From the NCBI RefSeq assembly GCF_027409185.1, contig NC_084474.1, forward strand, positions 32,860,382 to 32,924,381: 64,000 bases of DNA. The letters run 5' to 3'. The stretch is from Cynocephalus volans (taxonomy: Eukaryota > Chordata > Mammalia > Dermoptera > Cynocephalidae). Position numbers and translations under genes: made by a program. Positions 60,641 to 64,000 of this stretch are shown piece by piece. Position 1 is the stretch's first letter; every line of letters begins with the position of its first letter. A model generated the notes under the pieces. That model saw only the letters and a list, made by a program, of their open reading frames with translations, did not search any database and had not been told where the DNA came from.

Positions 60641-63186
60641 CTGCCCCATTTGTCATGGCTGTTCATTACCCATGAAGAGGACATTGTTACTAGGCTGTTA
60701 CTGAGTCTCCCAAGATGGGATAGTGTCAACCAGTCCAGCTACATTCTTTCATAATTTGTTTCTGATTAATAGGCCAGAGTGAATTTCATTCTCTTTGGGT
60801 ATCTGTAAAGGGAAGGTCAGTTGTGTCACAGAAAAGAGTTTCTGCAGTAACGAAGGACTTTTTCTTCTTCTTCCTTTTCCACCCATTGGTTAACATAATC
60901 ATATTTAAAATAATGTATTCTTGTTCTAAGAATGCCTCTACTAATAATCTCTGGTTTCCTAAAGCAAAAAGATAGGAAAAGAAAAGAGATTCTGTTATTG
61001 GAATATTAATCCTGTTTTTGACAGAAAGGTAAACTGATATAATTGCTTTTCAGTTGAAGGAATGGGGGTTCATACAAGTGTGAAAGCATCGGAAAAGGAT
61101 TAGCATTTTTTTGCATAATGAAAAGCTCTGTTGAATAGGGTTCTGAATGGCTGACTGAATGACTAAGATGAAAGGAAGATGAAAATGCAGGCTTCTCTTT
61201 CTTTATGTCTGTGCTCTCCTCTCCTGAAAGTTATGTTTGTCCAAGACCTGAGAAAACAAGCAGGGGCTCAGATTTCAGCAACTTTATATAATGCCTTGAG
61301 TTTTCGTCATCACTGGGAGGTAATATTTATGACAATATTGTAGCTAGAGGATGATCAACAGAGGTTTGTATATAGAACAGCTTTCAGAAACATGCCAGGC
61401 TAGCCAAATATTGACTATTGAGTATCAAGAATTCCCAGAACTTTGCTGGCAAAAAAACAGTTATTTTAGAGAAGGTTGACAGTATGGCATGGATATTTAA
61501 TTCAGTTACTGATGGAATATATAGTGTGTTGGCTCCCCCCCACCCCCCAATGGCTATAAATAACTGTCTTGACTGGTGGAATACTTCACTTGGGAAAGAG
61601 TTGTGTATTCTGACTTTTGGTAATGTCAAGTGTTTTAAGTGGCCTATCAGCTTTTGTGGCTGGGAAGGTATAGCAGAAGATGAAGATACAGAGTTATTTT
61701 CTTAGGATTTAATTCTTAAAGTTCTGAATGCAGTCTTCATGTTGCTTTGTAGGTGTATTGTGTATTTCATTTAGAGATACTTCTTTTACAAAATGCCCAA
61801 GTACTGTATGTTCACTCTTGGAAACATTTACGATAGGGCTTTCTGTTGGAACTACTTAGAGCTATAACTGGTTATTAGCTGACAGTGTGATCAGGGCTCT
61901 TAATGATGTTTCTTCAACCATAATTAGCGTGGTTAAAATACTGTAAGTGTTAACACACTTTCAAAGATGGGAATTGGTTCTATTGGACATATGTAAATCA
62001 AATGCAGCATAGATAGTTATTTATGTGTATACATTAAAAACCAAGTACTTTCCATTTGAGGTCACCAGAAATGACCCATTGAAGACAGCCCCAAAGCAGG
62101 GCTGAAAGATTCCACCAGACGTTAGTCTAACTTGTTTGTTCTAGACTGTAAAACTTCCATTTGCCTCATCACTTGAATGGTTTAGTTGCTGACATACTGT
62201 AAAGATGGTTAGATGGAAACTTGGGAAATCAGAAGTGTTTTCATGTGAATTAAAGTGTAAGGGTTGCCTCCAGAATATAGCATATTGTAAAGGAAAACTG
62301 TTTGATCTTTGTTATATAGTCACCCAAAATTTTTACTAGAGTTCTTTTTAAAATTTGTCAAGAAATTCTGGATTGTTTCAGAAACTTTTATGGTTAACTT
62401 TATGATATGCTTGAAAAAAGTCTTAAAAGAACAAAAAAATATCCACATGGAGGCTATTGTTTTACATGCAGAAAGTCTTATTAAGGTATTTCCATAAGAA
62501 AAATGTGTTAATTTAAAAAATAAATTCATTTATATTTTAAGACATTGTTAACCAGGCACCATGTGTTGTAACTGGCAGTTTTCCAGCCACCATGGAAGTG
62601 GATCACACATGGGTTAATAGTAGCTTATGTGATGTCTGCATTCTTAGGAAATGGGCAAAAGCCCAGGGTATTCCAATATCAAGATTTTAGGAATCAGACA
62701 AAAAGCAGAATATATGTTTATATGTGAACAGATGGACACATGTGAGAACTAAAAGTGCACAATTTCTTTTGGCACTTGTTTTAGTTATCCCTGATGATAT
62801 AACCAAGATCTTAGTGCACTCACAGTCTTTGATGGCTAAGGACAAAATGGGCTTTTAATGAGGGCTCAATGGCATTATTTTCTTGCATGAGGATTGTGCC
62901 CCTTGTGATCTTGCTGGATTTGATGTTCTGTTAATTCCCTAGTTTCAGAGTTTCACAAGTTGCCTTGAAAGTTTGATATGGTTTCATGTTTGACATACAA
63001 TCCTCAGTTCAGGAATAGCTGTTCTTTACTCCCCTACTCTTTAAAGGTTTGTGAGTGAAATAAATATTTGCCATTTGGGGGCACTTCTGAATGTGCGTGC
63101 TCAACATAAAATGACATTAACACTAAAGTCATATTTGGCAAGCAGTTTATCCCTAATATAATTAGCCACTTTAACATTCTAGAGAT

Positions 63187-63282
63187 TAATATATATATAT
63201 AAAATATATATAAAAATATAAATAGATATATATAAATATAAAAATATATATATATATATATATATAAAAATATAAAATTAAG
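63187..63282. repeat. (TA)n-rich simple repeat
   Basis: Tandem at/ata/aaata units extend over about 95 bp. Confidence 0.95.
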
Positions 63283-64000
63283 AATTTAGGCACACTGATT
63301 TTGGTAATATATCACAATGCCCTGATGGTCCTAGACAAGTCCTGAGTAGGAATTTTGGTGATCTAGGTCAGGGTTCACACACCAGCATCATATATTCAGA
63401 TGATAGGCCATTCCTAATGTTTGCCTGTCCTTGGGATACAACAGTGCTTGGATGATAATTACTAAATAGTTATGCATTATAGAACATCCTTCTAAAGACA
63501 GTTTATAGGTTCCATTGTGTTGCAGCTATAAAAACAAAAATCATTCTGTAAATATTTACTGTAAATCATTTTAACTAGGGAAAATTGACTTTTGGATTAA
63601 AATATGTATTTTATAACTGTCCATAAAATTATTTTCTTTCACTGTAAAAAAGAAAAAGAAACCCATAGCTTTAACAATGTTACAATACAAAAACATATGA
63701 GCTGGCTATGACAACTTGTTGTATTGTTAAAAACAAAACAAAACAAAACTTTGTAAGAGGGAAGTTTTTGAAGAATCTTAAAATTTGCCTGCTTGGAAGA
63801 CTAAGTTTAGGAAGCCCAATCATTGTTAGATTTCTGTTTCCCAAGGTACTTTCATTAAACCTGAAATACTTTACTAATGTAAATTCTGTAAAATATAATT
63901 CTTAGTACTTTTTAAAAATGTAAGTTTAGGAATAATACAATTAATACTTAAGATATCCTGAGCCCACTTAATAGAGAATGAGAATGAATCGTCTCTTTTG
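63283..64000. other. AT-rich DNA at the window edge
   Basis: No gene or repeat is recognised. One plus-strand frame of 65 codons (63,708-63,905) has no recognisable features. Confidence 0.5.

Larger units (their letters stand above)
57331..63186. promoter_or_regulatory. Repeat-free, motif-dense non-coding DNA (candidate intron 1 enhancers)
   Basis: About 5.9 kb with no recognisable transposon, exon or RNA gene. The sequence is AT-rich and carries many TAAT, ATTTGCAT and ACAAT cores. Notable clusters are at 59,060-59,090 (ATTTGCAT next to CTTTGTT), 59,697-59,850 (dense TAAT cores) and 60,250-60,680. The pattern matches conserved non-coding sequence around developmental transcription-factor genes, but conservation itself is an inference. 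Confidence 0.5.

Overview
The window is nuclear DNA from a placental mammal. The evidence is MIR and L2 relics, L1 remains of several ages, MaLR-type solo LTRs, CpG islands in an otherwise AT-rich background, and long CA/TG microsatellites. Three short tRNA-derived SINEs flanked by target-site duplications narrow this further. One of them (15.7 kb) is still close to tRNA-Ile. tRNA-Ile-derived SINEs of this kind (the CYN families) are known from colugos (Dermoptera), so a colugo is my best guess. That is recognition from memory, not a database match. I find no intact host protein-coding gene and no functional RNA gene. Long open frames are few and are explained by low-complexity or CpG-rich sequence, by L1 remains, or by chance.

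Layout. From 0 to about 35 kb lies ordinary AT-rich intergenic or intronic DNA full of dead repeats: MIRs; two mutually inverted palindromic MITE-like elements (2.5-2.85 kb); a MaLR LTR (11.3-11.7 kb); an MLT1-like LTR (13.2-13.8 kb); a diverged 135-bp direct duplication (14.2 and 15.4 kb); and three SINEs. The largest element is an old L1 spanning about 16.9-23.0 kb. It has lost ORF1, carries two SINEs and is interrupted by a younger L1 3' end. Further L1 and L2 pieces lie at 25.7-27.1, 29.6-30.6 and 34.5-34.8 kb.

From about 35 kb to the end I recognise no SINE, LINE or LTR, only simple repeats. This 29-kb repeat-poor tract contains three CpG-rich blocks (about 45.9-47.5, 51.15-51.5 and 54.2-56.5 kb). 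They are flanked by long CA/TG tracts and by AT-rich sequence dense in homeodomain, POU and SOX-type motifs. That organisation is typical of the promoter region and first intron of a developmental regulator gene, or of a divergent gene/lncRNA pair. I cannot name the gene. Several good splice-donor-like sites (plus strand at 47,032, 51,239, 54,902 and 57,208; minus strand at 46,476) suggest non-coding first exons of one or more transcripts.

The most striking individual sequence is a compact cluster at 60.39-60.63 kb. It holds a spaced inverted SOX-core repeat, a perfect 14-bp X-box-like palindrome and a perfect 16-bp double-octamer palindrome within 240 bp. It is a strong candidate for a conserved enhancer.
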